A stretch of DNA of 64,000 nt from JAZDJP01 sp043803805 (GCA_043803805.1 JAZDJP010000097.1:57736-121735), one strand, 5' to 3'; shown: positions 52,187 to 60,334, counted from the first letter of the stretch. A program made the numbers and translations. The notes: generated by a model not told the origin, from the letters alone.

Positions 52187-54361
52187 ATGCGACGTTGGAT
52201 CACGATCCTCGGTGTTGTTCTCGGAGCGAATTTGCTTCCGGGTCTTGCGCGCGCCGGAGAGGATTCTCCGCCCGTCAAGGTGCTCTACGATTTCGAACCG
52301 GAGGAGGTCAAGAAAGACTGGGGCTGGCCGGGTTACATGCCCAAGGGGAAAATCGAGGAGGGCAACGTCACCAGCGGCAAGCAATCCCTGCATGTCGTGG
52401 CGAAAGAGTCCGGTGACGCCTATTGGAAATATCTGGAGAGATACGTGGAGAAAGGCCCCGTGGCCAAACGGAAGGCCGAGCCGGAGCTCATGGCCATCCC
52501 GCCGAACAACGATTATCACGACACCATCCAGTGGCTCTTCGAACGGTACATGCCCGTCGTGGACGACGCCTACACCCGCGCGGGGATTCCGCCGCTGGAT
52601 TATTCGCCGTACGCGGCCCTGCGCATGGACGTGATGACAAAGGACGAACCGGTCACCTGGGCGCTTCACTTCCGCGACGCGACCGGTCCCAAGTTCCACG
52701 CCTCGTGGACGGGGCTTCGTTCCGGAGCGGCCGAGTATGAGATTCCCGCCGGCAAGTGGGCGACTCTGGAGTTTGATGTCCAGGCGTGGGGCGCGGCGGG
52801 CGAGCTCGACCTCACGCGCATTCACGGATTCTACCTTTATTTTTACGGCTATCAGGGGAAGACGGACATCTGGCTCGACAACATCCGGCTGGTGAAGAAA
52901 GACGCCGAGAAACCGAAATTCGATCTCGTGGCTCCGCGCAACGCGCCCGTGCCGCGTTTGCACAAGGTGGTCCGCACGCCGCCGCTCGCGCGCGACGCGG
53001 AGAAAATGAAACGCGACCTCTCGCCGGCCGAAGCCCTGGGCCCGGTTAAAACCCGGAAACACGGACGCGGCGGATGCTTCGGCGGGCTGGGGGTGACCTA
53101 TTACCAGACCACACGGCGCGGCGTGGTGGCTTATGACAACGGCCGGGCGGCCTTCATCGCTTTTGGCGTCGACAAGACGGCGCGGAAGATCAATCCCGAT
53201 TCCTACACGGCGGGAGGTCTCTCGGCGTGCGCCACGTTCGACGGCGGCAAAACATGGGGCGGCATGTCGCCCAGGGAAAATCTGCCCACCCACATCAACA
53301 CCTGGTACGGACGGGGGGGATATTCCTCCGACTACGAAACGGGAACCCTCTACGGCGTCGGCACCGAGAACTGCCAGAGTTACCACGGCGGCTACGACAC
53401 GTATTTCCGCTCGCTGGGTTTCACCGGAGAAAAGTGGGAGCCGGAGCGCGTGAGCATGATCGACGGCAACATCCTCAAGTGTCCGTTCTGGTGTCACGTC
53501 CTGCGCCTTCCGACCGGGCGGCTCTGGGCGGTCTGGTGCGACGGGCGATCCACCGAGCACTATCCCTCGACCGGTTTCCCCTACAAGTATTCCAACGACG
53601 GCGGGCTGACGTGGGCTCCGAGCAAGAACGGCGACGTCGAGAAACCGCCGCGGCCCCTCTACACGCCGGATCTGAAGGACATGGAAAAGGCCCACGAGAA
53701 AGCGCCGAGCAAGATGGTGCTCCTGCCCGCCAGGCTCACCACGGGGCCGATGATGGCGCCGTTCAAGGACACACTCATCGCCATTTCTCCTCCGGCCACC
53801 AAGTACGCCATTTACGGGCAGGAATCCTGGGATAAATGGGCGGACATTCCCCCGTTCAGCAAGGGGAAGAGTTATTCCGAGTGCACGGTGGTATCCGTGG
53901 CGAACAAAGATGTGTTCGTGTCGCGCGGCGGCAATTATGTTTTCAACGATTTCGACAAGATCCTCCGCAAAGGATCATCCTTGGAAAAACTCGAACAAGC
54001 GGCGCAGACCGATCTGACGGTGGCGCGGTTCGACGGCGAAAAATGGACAAGCGAAACGCTGGAAACGGAAGGCGTCTGTGAGAGCATCCTGACGGCAAGC
54101 GGCGAAACGGTTTTCTGTTTTTACGCCAAATTTGTTTCAAAAGACAACGCGAAGATTTGGGAGATCCGCTATCGCCGGTGGAAAGGCGGTACGTGGGAGC
54201 CATCGGTGCTTGTGACTGAAGACAAGACGCGGGTCAATCGCCTCGCGGCGCCGACGCGCTCGCCGCCGAATCAGGCCGTGATCGTGTGGGATCACATTCT
54301 GACCAGGGAGGAACCGGAGGACAACGCCTACGTCTTGTTCTGCCGGGTGCCTAACAAATAG
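52187..54361 (+). CDS. Secreted BNR/sialidase-like protein with N-terminal carbohydrate-binding-like domain
   Basis: A 724-aa exported protein with signal peptide (WITILGVVLGANLLPGLARA). Residues ~30-250 look like a jelly-roll carbohydrate-binding module (VLYDFEPEEVKKDWGW, TIHGFYLYFYGYQGKTDIWLDNIRLV in the order read; the DIWLDNIRLV ending is typical of such modules). Residues ~320-724 have the pattern of a six-bladed sialidase/BNR propeller, with Asp-box-like turns SFDGGKTWGG (as CATFDGGKTWGG) and YSNDGGLTWAPS. A catalytic Arg triad cannot be assigned by eye, so sialidase activity is unproven. AAGGAGG precedes the ATG. Confidence 0.78.
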   Translation: MRRWITILGVVLGANLLPGLARAGEDSPPVKVLYDFEPEEVKKDWGWPGYMPKGKIEEGNVTSGKQSLHVVAKESGDAYWKYLERYVEKGPVAKRKAEPELMAIPPNNDYHDTIQWLFERYMPVVDDAYTRAGIPPLDYSPYAALRMDVMTKDEPVTWALHFRDATGPKFHASWTGLRSGAAEYEIPAGKWATLEFDVQAWGAAGELDLTRIHGFYLYFYGYQGKTDIWLDNIRLVKKDAEKPKFDLVAPRNAPVPRLHKVVRTPPLARDAEKMKRDLSPAEALGPVKTRKHGRGGCFGGLGVTYYQTTRRGVVAYDNGRAAFIAFGVDKTARKINPDSYTAGGLSACATFDGGKTWGGMSPRENLPTHINTWYGRGGYSSDYETGTLYGVGTENCQSYHGGYDTYFRSLGFTGEKWEPERVSMIDGNILKCPFWCHVLRLPTGRLWAVWCDGRSTEHYPSTGFPYKYSNDGGLTWAPSKNGDVEKPPRPLYTPDLKDMEKAHEKAPSKMVLLPARLTTGPMMAPFKDTLIAISPPATKYAIYGQESWDKWADIPPFSKGKSYSECTVVSVANKDVFVSRGGNYVFNDFDKILRKGSSLEKLEQAAQTDLTVARFDGEKWTSETLETEGVCESILTASGETVFCFYAKFVSKDNAKIWEIRYRRWKGGTWEPSVLVTEDKTRVNRLAAPTRSPPNQAVIVWDHILTREEPEDNAYVLFCRVPNK

Positions 54362-54362
54362 A

Positions 54363-54413
54363 TTCTTCCGTCTCAAATCTTGTGCAAAAAACACAAGATT
54401 TTCGCCGGAAGAA
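54363..54413. terminator. Two-storey hairpin between convergent genes
   Basis: An outer 8-bp stem TTCTTCCG/CGGAAGAA (54363-54370 and 54406-54413) encloses a 10-bp stem AAATCTTGTG/CACAAGATTT (54375-54384 and 54392-54401), with a 7-base A-rich loop and a 4x4 internal loop. It sits between the converging BNR and lipoprotein genes and can serve both strands; neither side has a long T-run. Confidence 0.7.
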
Positions 54414-54425
54414 CCTTTAACGAGG

Positions 54426-55208
54426 CTATTGCGGGAATCCCGGCAACGTCAGAGTCAATTCTCCCGTCTTCCCGTCCTGCTCATCGTATACGCGCACGAC
54501 GACGGAGACCACCCCCGCCTCGCCCGGGAAGAAAACAAGGCCATCGGCCACGTAACGGGGCCGGAGCGTCTGCGCGATCATCGCGCGCGTCTGGTATTCG
54601 CGACGGATGACTCCGGCGAGATTTTTCGGGTATTCCCGGGTCTTTTCCAATCCCTTCCCGGCGCCCTTGGCCGCCCCGGCCGCCCCTCCCGGAACACCGC
54701 CCGTCGCCGCGGCCCCCGATATGCCGCCCCGGGCGGCATCAACAATCATCTCCCCGCCCAGGACATACCGCAGAAAAGGTTCCACCTCGCTCCCCCGAAC
54801 GGCCTCCTGGAACGCCTTCGATGCAATAACGACGTCCGCGGCCTCGTCGGCCGGATAGGGATGCACCTCGGCCTCTCCCGCCATGCCGGAAATCTGATCC
54901 GTTTCCAACCGGAGCGTGTGCCCGGACTCGTTCCAGAGGATGATTCGAACGGCCAGAACCCCCGCGTCCGCCGGCCCGAAGGGCATGGACGTCTTGAGGG
55001 GGGCATTTTTCGCCGGATCGCCCCAGACATCCCGCCCCGGCGCGAACATCACCGCGGCGGCACGAACGCCGTCGGCCTCCGCCCGGACGGCGTACCGGCC
55101 GTGGGGATACACGGCGCGGGGATAAACCGCGGAAGGCACCGGCCGGGACTGGCAACCGGAGAGAACCAACAACAGAGACGTCATCGAGACGGCCTTGATC
55201 GTGTTCAT
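54426..55208 (-). CDS. Putative lipoprotein, function unknown
   Basis: A 260-aa protein with a type II signal peptide; the lipobox LVLSGC places the lipidated Cys near residue 20. A body of mixed beta character follows (FAPGRDVWGDPAKNAP, VRIILWNESGHTLRLETDQI). A Gly/Ala-rich segment lies at ~165-195 (GGISGAAATGGVPGGAAGAA), and the C-terminus returns to beta strands (VSVVVRVYDEQDGKTGELTL). GAGGA lies 4 bases before the ATG. The fold resembles bacterial Ig-like envelope lipoproteins, but I cannot name a family. Confidence 0.75.
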   Translation of the reverse strand: MNTIKAVSMTSLLLVLSGCQSRPVPSAVYPRAVYPHGRYAVRAEADGVRAAAVMFAPGRDVWGDPAKNAPLKTSMPFGPADAGVLAVRIILWNESGHTLRLETDQISGMAGEAEVHPYPADEAADVVIASKAFQEAVRGSEVEPFLRYVLGGEMIVDAARGGISGAAATGGVPGGAAGAAKGAGKGLEKTREYPKNLAGVIRREYQTRAMIAQTLRPRYVADGLVFFPGEAGVVSVVVRVYDEQDGKTGELTLTLPGFPQ

Positions 55209-55265
55209 GGCATCCTCCTCGTTTTCGTCCAGATTATCCTCATCCTTTCCAACATCAAGCGCCGA

Positions 55266-55293
55266 TTGTGGACACCGTGAAAATGGGTACAAT
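55266..55293 (+). promoter_or_regulatory. Sigma70-type promoter of the M6 protease gene
   Basis: TTGTGG (55266-55271) and TACAAT (55288-55293) with a 16-base spacer. The -10 box ends 7 bases before the ATG at 55301, and no ribosome site is present, consistent with a leaderless transcript. Confidence 0.55.
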
Positions 55294-55300
55294 CCATCCC

Positions 55301-57268
55301 ATGCGCCGACTCATCGCGGGCGTCCTGATGGTGGTCACAACGGGCCTCATCCTCCCGTTTTCCGTATCCGCCGCGCCCCTCCACCCGAACGTCGCGAAAA
55401 AACTCCGCGCCGCCGATGGCGGCCTCCCTCATGCGGTTTCTTTTCTGCGAGCCCCGAAATCCGATCCCCGAGTCCCGTCCAAAGCCCCCACCCCCCCCTC
55501 CCCCGCGCCCACGGGAACCTGGAATATCCTCGTCATCCTCATCATGTACGGCGACACGGCCGCCACCCTGCCGGACGGCGATGGCGACGAACCGGCCGGG
55601 AATTTTTCGTCGCTCCTCATGAGCATGAACGATTATTACACCGAGGTTTCCGGCGGAAAATTCTCCACGGCTGGAGGCGCGGGCCTGGTGTCGGGCTGGC
55701 ATACCGCCTCCCGGGTGAAATCCCTCTATACGTCAATTGTGGCATCCGCCTATCCCAACAATGTCGCCCGACTCGTGGAGGAGGCGGTGGACGCCGCGGA
55801 GGCCGCCGGGGTGGACTTCAGCCCGTACGACAACGATGGGGACGGCGCGGTGGACGGACTCATCATCGTCCACGCCGGCCAGGGATTCGAGGCGACCGGG
55901 GACGCGACGGACCCGTCGTCGCTCCAATGGGACATCGCCTCGGCCGGGGGGACGCCGCGGGCCTATGATGGCGTCACGGTCAACAAATTCGTTCTCGCCC
56001 CGGAATGGGGCATCACGCCCGGGACGCTCTCCACCATCGGAGTCTTTTGCCACGAATTCGGGCACAACCTCGGACTCCCCGACCTCTACGACACGGACTA
56101 CTCCTCAAGCGGCGTCGGGGTCTTTTGTCTGATGGGCGGAGGGATGTGGCTCGGAGGCGCATCCAACGACGGGAGCCGGCCGGCGCATCTGTCCGCCTGG
56201 CCCAAGACATTCCTGCAATGGCTCACGCCGACGAACATCACCACCAACGGACTCTACGATGTATCCCAGGTGGAGACATCCGCCTCGGCCTGCCGTCTCT
56301 GGACGAACGGCCAGACCGGGAGCGAATATTTCCTGGTGGAAAACCGCCAGAAGACCGGTTTCGACGCGGACCTGCCCGGGTCGGGTCTTCTCGTCTGGCA
56401 CATTGATGAAACGCAGGACACCAACGACAACGAGACCCGCAAACTCGTGGACCTCGAGGAGGCGGACGGGCTCGGCGAACTCGACAGCGGAATCCACCCG
56501 GGCGATGCCGGGGACTTCTTCCCCGGGACGGCCGCCAACACGGGATTCAGCGACCAATCCGCGCCGTCGGCCCTCGCCTGCAGCGGCGCCGCGACAAACG
56601 TCATGGTTCTCGCCATCCCCGCCTCCGCCGCCGTGATGAACGTCGAATTCCGGGTCAAGAACGACCCCACGGCCCCGCCCGCCCCGCCCAGTTCGCTCAA
56701 GGCGACAACCGTCTCGGATACCGGGATTTCGCTTTCCTGGGCGGATAACGCCCTGGACGAGGACGGATTTATCATCGAACGCGGGCCCGACGGGTCGTCC
56801 TTCATGGAAGCGGCGCGTGTCGGGCCGAATGTCAAAACGTATGCCGACACGGGGCTCACCCCTTCCACCATTTACCACTACCGGGTGCGGGCGTGGAACG
56901 CCGCCGGATTTTCCGCCTGGACGGCCGCGGCGAATGCGACAACCGCTCCGGCGGCGCCGATGTTCCTGGGGGCATCCATCATTTCGGATACTCAGGCGAT
57001 TCTTTCCTGGAAGGACGTTTCTTCGGACGAAACGGGATTCCGGATCGAACGGGGAACCGACGGAACCACGTTCGCGGAGATCGCGACGGCCGGGGCGGGC
57101 GTGACCACCTACACCGATACGCTCACCGCCACAACCACGCCGTATTATTACCGGGTCAGGGCCTACAGCGCCGCGGGCAATTCCGCCTATTCCAACACCG
57201 CCTCCACCTACGCGGATGGGACGAACCCGCACAGCGGCGGGTGCTTCCTGGCCGGAATCCGGCGGTAA
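55301..57268 (+). CDS. Secreted M6-type metalloprotease with two fibronectin III domains
   Basis: A 655-aa exported protease. Signal peptide MRRLIAGVLMVVTTGLILPF... (cleavage near VSAAP). The catalytic domain spans about 60-440, with the zinc motif HEFGHNLGLPDLYD: His251, Glu252, His255, Asp261. This is the HExxHxxGxxD pattern of M6/immune-inhibitor A-like proteases. Two Fn3 domains follow (about 466-555 and 558-645; VSDTGISLSWADNALDEDGF, YYYRVRAYSAAGNSAYSNTA). The extreme C-terminus SGGCFLAGIRR resembles a Gly-Gly-Cys sorting or cleavage tail. ATG 55283 and GTG 55268 are alternative starts. Confidence 0.85.
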   Translation: MRRLIAGVLMVVTTGLILPFSVSAAPLHPNVAKKLRAADGGLPHAVSFLRAPKSDPRVPSKAPTPPSPAPTGTWNILVILIMYGDTAATLPDGDGDEPAGNFSSLLMSMNDYYTEVSGGKFSTAGGAGLVSGWHTASRVKSLYTSIVASAYPNNVARLVEEAVDAAEAAGVDFSPYDNDGDGAVDGLIIVHAGQGFEATGDATDPSSLQWDIASAGGTPRAYDGVTVNKFVLAPEWGITPGTLSTIGVFCHEFGHNLGLPDLYDTDYSSSGVGVFCLMGGGMWLGGASNDGSRPAHLSAWPKTFLQWLTPTNITTNGLYDVSQVETSASACRLWTNGQTGSEYFLVENRQKTGFDADLPGSGLLVWHIDETQDTNDNETRKLVDLEEADGLGELDSGIHPGDAGDFFPGTAANTGFSDQSAPSALACSGAATNVMVLAIPASAAVMNVEFRVKNDPTAPPAPPSSLKATTVSDTGISLSWADNALDEDGFIIERGPDGSSFMEAARVGPNVKTYADTGLTPSTIYHYRVRAWNAAGFSAWTAAANATTAPAAPMFLGASIISDTQAILSWKDVSSDETGFRIERGTDGTTFAEIATAGAGVTTYTDTLTATTTPYYYRVRAYSAAGNSAYSNTASTYADGTNPHSGGCFLAGIRR

Positions 57269-57296
57269 TCGCATCGCATTCGGAACGGGAGATACA

Positions 57297-58109
57297 TCAA
57301 CGGCGGGCGGAGGGCTTGAATATCCGCCCCACTTCCTCCCGCGTCGCCCAGTCCCGCCCCGTGATGGCCGCCATCATCCCCGAGAGCGCGCTCCAGGCGT
57401 GAACATACGCACCATCCCGACGGTTTCCGGTTTCCGGTTTCCGGTTTCCAGTTTCCAGTTCCCGGTTCCCGGTTTCCAGTTTCCAGTTTCCAGTTTCAGG
57501 TTCACGTAAGCGGAAAGATTCCATCAGGTCGTGCGATTCCCGCCCGAGAGGCGTGGACGCCGGATCGCGCCCCCGGCAGGCCCGGCAGAGCACCCCGCCG
57601 AGGCGATGGCTGAAAAATTCGACGGTGTCCGGTTTCTGGCACCCCGTGCAGGCGTCCAGGCGCGGGGAAAACCCGTGAAGATCGAGAAATCCCATGCTGA
57701 AAACCAGCAGGACCGACCGGAGATCCCCGTCGCCGGCCATCGCCCGGAGCGCCCCGATCACGTGGGCGAAAACGCGTTCCCCCCCGGCGCCCTCCACCGA
57801 GAAATTCAAAGCCGCCTCCGCGACGAACGCCGACGCGAGAAACCGTTCCACCGGCCGCCGGAGCGCCGCGAAATCGTCCGTGAGGTCGAATTCCCGGAGA
57901 ATGTCGAGGCCCGACCGTGCCCGCGTCGAGACAATCATCTCCCCGTGATGCAGAAAATCCAGATTGCCCAGAAACGGATTCTTCGGCCGCCGCGCCCCCT
58001 TGGCCAGCACCTGCATCCGCCCGTGGCGGGCGGCCAGGCACGTCAGGATCAGGCTGGTTTCGCTGTACGGGTAGACCCGGAGGATGAGGGCATGGTCTTT
58101 GAGAATCAT
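57297..58109 (-). CDS. recO: DNA repair protein RecO with in-frame heptad repeat
   Basis: A 270-aa recombination mediator that loads RecA with RecR. The N-terminal OB fold shows ALILRVYPYSETSLILTCLAARHGRMQVLAKGARRPKNPF (in part: GRMQVLAKGARR). The zinc region has CTGCQKP and CRAC. Residues ~204-229 are a heptad array (ETGNWKL, ETGNREL, ETGNRKP, ETGNRR) encoded by a 7-bp tandem repeat and absent from other RecO proteins. The C-terminal helix (SALSGMMAAITGRDW) follows. The start ATG overlaps the RAYT stop by 4 bases. Confidence 0.9.
   Translation of the reverse strand: MILKDHALILRVYPYSETSLILTCLAARHGRMQVLAKGARRPKNPFLGNLDFLHHGEMIVSTRARSGLDILREFDLTDDFAALRRPVERFLASAFVAEAALNFSVEGAGGERVFAHVIGALRAMAGDGDLRSVLLVFSMGFLDLHGFSPRLDACTGCQKPDTVEFFSHRLGGVLCRACRGRDPASTPLGRESHDLMESFRLREPETGNWKLETGNRELETGNRKPETGNRRDGAYVHAWSALSGMMAAITGRDWATREEVGRIFKPSARR
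57422..57498. repeat. 7-bp tandem repeat (11 units of RGTTTCC-like) inside recO
   Basis: Eleven consecutive 7-base units, mostly GGTTTCC and AGTTTCC with a few GGTTCCC-type variants. Because 7 is not a multiple of 3, three units (21 bases) encode one 7-residue repeat. The same 7-mer, as GGGAACC, occurs twice at 58113-58126, at the 3' end of the RAYT gene just before the recO start. Confidence 0.9.
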
Positions 58110-58672
58110 GACGGGAACCGGGAACCGGGATTCGAGATTCGCCGAACATCCACCAGTCCGGCATCGGCAACATGGTATTCATCCGCCGCCCACCCCGCCG
58201 GGTTGGCGGCGATGTACGATCGGATATCGTTCAGATCATCGTCATTCCGGATGACGTGTTCGTAATAGTTGCGTTGCCAGACGGGAATACCGCGGGTACG
58301 ACACGATTCATTAATACGTCGCGCAGAAAACGATTTAAAGGCGCGTACAATTTCCGGCAATCCATGCCTCTTCTCCAACGTAGGGGCGGGTTTCAAACCC
58401 GCCCCTACATCCGATAAAACGATAATGCCATGAATGTGATTGGGCATAATCACAAATTCATCCAATTGCACATGCGGATAATGCTCCGGCAAGGCGTCCC
58501 AGACCGTCCGGACAATGCAACCGGCATCATTCAATCGCATTTCACCATCCACCACGTCGCCGAACACGCATCGCCGTTCATGCGCGCACACCGTCATGAA
58601 ATACGCCCCCGCCTGCGCGTAATCATATCCCTTCAGGCGGATGGAACGGCGATCATGCGCCACAGGATTCAT
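58106..58672 (-). CDS. REP-associated tyrosine transposase (RAYT, Y1_Tnp family)
   Basis: A 188-aa Y1 HUH-type transposase. The HUH pair is in FVIMPNHIHGIIVL (about residues 74-87) and the catalytic Tyr is in WQRNYYEHVIRND (~130-142). N-terminal RRSIRLKGYDYAQAGAYFMTVCA is typical for the family. Residues near 88-97 (VGAGLKPAPT) are the translation of a REP palindrome that lies inside the gene. It is inserted exactly between mtnA and recO with 4-base ATGA overlaps on both sides. RAYTs process single-stranded REP DNA; this one is probably domesticated or recently inserted. Confidence 0.9.
   Translation of the reverse strand: MNPVAHDRRSIRLKGYDYAQAGAYFMTVCAHERRCVFGDVVDGEMRLNDAGCIVRTVWDALPEHYPHVQLDEFVIMPNHIHGIIVLSDVGAGLKPAPTLEKRHGLPEIVRAFKSFSARRINESCRTRGIPVWQRNYYEHVIRNDDDLNDIRSYIAANPAGWAADEYHVADAGLVDVRRISNPGSRFPS
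58380..58408. repeat. REP palindrome within the RAYT coding sequence
   Basis: A perfect palindrome of 14-base arms around one central base (58394): GTAGGGGCGGGTTT then its complement AAACCCGCCCCTAC. It matches the common REP unit cognate to such transposases. In the minus-strand reading frame it encodes part of VGAGLKPAPT. Confidence 0.9.
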
Positions 58673-59763
58673 ATCCGTTCGCGAATCGCCCGCGCAAACG
58701 GCCGCTTGAGAATCCCGCGATCCGTGACAAACGCCGTGATGTTGGCTGCCGGGGTGACGTCGAAGGCGGGGTTGAATACGCGGGCATCGCGGGGCGCCGT
58801 GCGTTTGCCGGCGAATCCCGCCACCTCGTCCGGGGCGCGCTCCTCGATGGGAATTTGCCGGCCCGTTGAAATCCCGCGGTCGAACGTGGACACCGGCGCC
58901 ACGACGTAAAATTTCACCCCGTGGGCCTTCGCCAGCACCGAAAGCCCGTAGGTTCCAATTTTATTGGCCGTGTCCCCGTTCGCCGCGATGCGGTCCGCGC
59001 CGACCATCACCGCGTCAACCTTTCCCGCCGACATCACGACCGCGGCCATGTTGTCGCATATCAACGTATGCGGGATGCCCGCCCGTCCCAGTTCCCACGC
59101 CGTGAGGCGCGCCCCCTGCAGGAGCGGCCGCGTCTCGTCCACCCACACGTGCACGCGCTTCCCGCGCGCGGCGGCCCGGAACACGGCGGCGAGGGCCGTC
59201 CCCTCCCCCACCGTCGCGAGCGCGCCGGTGTTGCAATGAGTGAGAATATTCCCGCCGTCCCGGATGAGCCGCGCCCCCGCATCCCCCATGGCGCGGGACC
59301 GGGCGCGTTCCTCGTCGGAAAGCGTCAGCGCCCTGTCGAGAAGGGCCTGCCGGAGGATCGGCACCCCTTGGACCGCCGCCGCCCGGCCGGCGCGAAGTAT
59401 TTCCTCCACCGCCCAGGCGAGGTTCACGGCGGTCGGACGGGCGCTCGCGATGGCGGCGGAGGCTTTCCGCAGACGCACGAGAAACACGGTGGGATCCGTC
59501 GCGGAAATCTTCCGCGCGGCCAGAGCCACGCCAAAGGCCCCGGCCACCCCGATGGCCGGCGCCCCGCGGACACGAAGCCGCCGGATGGCCTCGATGAGCC
59601 GGGGAACGTCCCGAATGGCAAGGGTTTTCTCCCGCCCGGGAAGGAGGGTCTGGTCAATGAGGCGGATGTGCCCGGAAAGGCCGCCACGCCAGGAGACGGA
59701 CACGATAGGAGAGGAAATACCCGTAACACACTCCTGTTCTGCGACTCGCAAACAACGAATCAC
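58669..59763 (-). CDS. mtnA: S-methyl-5-thioribose-1-phosphate isomerase
   Basis: A 364-aa enzyme of the methionine salvage pathway that isomerises methylthioribose-1-phosphate to methylthioribulose-1-phosphate. Motifs: LIDQTLLPGR, RVRGAPAIGVAGAFG, the catalytic Cys in ILTHCNTGALAT, and the catalytic Asp in VGADRIAANGDTANKIGTYGL. The GTG start at 59763 overlaps the purE stop (GTGA), but the first ~20 residues are unlike the family; GTG 59703 would give a typical length of 344 aa. ATGA overlap with the RAYT gene. Confidence 0.92.
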   Translation of the reverse strand: MIRCLRVAEQECVTGISSPIVSVSWRGGLSGHIRLIDQTLLPGREKTLAIRDVPRLIEAIRRLRVRGAPAIGVAGAFGVALAARKISATDPTVFLVRLRKASAAIASARPTAVNLAWAVEEILRAGRAAAVQGVPILRQALLDRALTLSDEERARSRAMGDAGARLIRDGGNILTHCNTGALATVGEGTALAAVFRAAARGKRVHVWVDETRPLLQGARLTAWELGRAGIPHTLICDNMAAVVMSAGKVDAVMVGADRIAANGDTANKIGTYGLSVLAKAHGVKFYVVAPVSTFDRGISTGRQIPIEERAPDEVAGFAGKRTAPRDARVFNPAFDVTPAANITAFVTDRGILKRPFARAIRERI

Positions 59764-60257
59764 GATTCACGGACTTTTCGGTCCTTCCCGGCGATTTTGG
59801 ATTCGAGATCCTGGCGGGATTTCACGAGCGCCGCCTTGAGGCGCGCGTCCGACAGGGCCAGGATTTCCGCCGCGAAAATCGCCGCATTGGTCGCGCCGGA
59901 TTTCCCCACCGCCATGGTGGCGACCGGGATGCCCGGGGGCATCATCACCGTGGAATAGAGCGCGTCCACACCGTTCAGGGGGCCGGACGCCACCGGCACC
60001 CCGATGACGGGAAGCGTCGTCCGGGAGGCGATCACCCCGGCCAGGTGCGCCGCCATCCCCGCCCCGGCGATGATGACGGCGATGCCGCGCCCTTCCGCCT
60101 CGTTCACGAATTTCTCGACGAGGTTCGGCGACCGGTGGGCCGACAGAATCCGCACCTCGTGCGGAATGCCGAACTCCCCGAGCGTCTTCACCGCGTCCTG
60201 GAACACCTCCAGGTCGCTGTCACTCCCCAACACAATCGCCACCCGGGAAGCCGTCAT
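59760..60257 (-). CDS. purE: N5-carboxyaminoimidazole ribonucleotide mutase
   Basis: A 165-aa purine enzyme. The N-terminal signature VAIVLGSDSDLEVFQDAV is followed by RILSAHRSPNLV, AGAGMAAHLAGVIASRT and PVIGVPVASGPLNGVDAL, typical of PurE. Its length fits the stand-alone class I form that works with PurK. The stop overlaps the mtnA GTG by 4 bases. The C-terminal codons contain the repeated GTGAATCGTGATTCG words. Confidence 0.95.
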   Translation of the reverse strand: MTASRVAIVLGSDSDLEVFQDAVKTLGEFGIPHEVRILSAHRSPNLVEKFVNEAEGRGIAVIIAGAGMAAHLAGVIASRTTLPVIGVPVASGPLNGVDALYSTVMMPPGIPVATMAVGKSGATNAAIFAAEILALSDARLKAALVKSRQDLESKIAGKDRKVRES

Positions 60258-60334
60258 ATTAATCTCCTATTCGTGACCCGTTGCCCGTGATCCGTGTCTC
60301 GCAATCATCGAGGAGATGGCGCAAAACATCCCGA

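Noticed and set aside
52160..53695. 511-codon open frame on the minus strand
   Set aside because: Antisense of the BNR protein, which has a signal peptide, a strong ribosome site and blade motifs.
57422..57498. CRISPR-like repeat array
   Set aside because: The units are contiguous 7-mers with no spacers, inside a coding gene.
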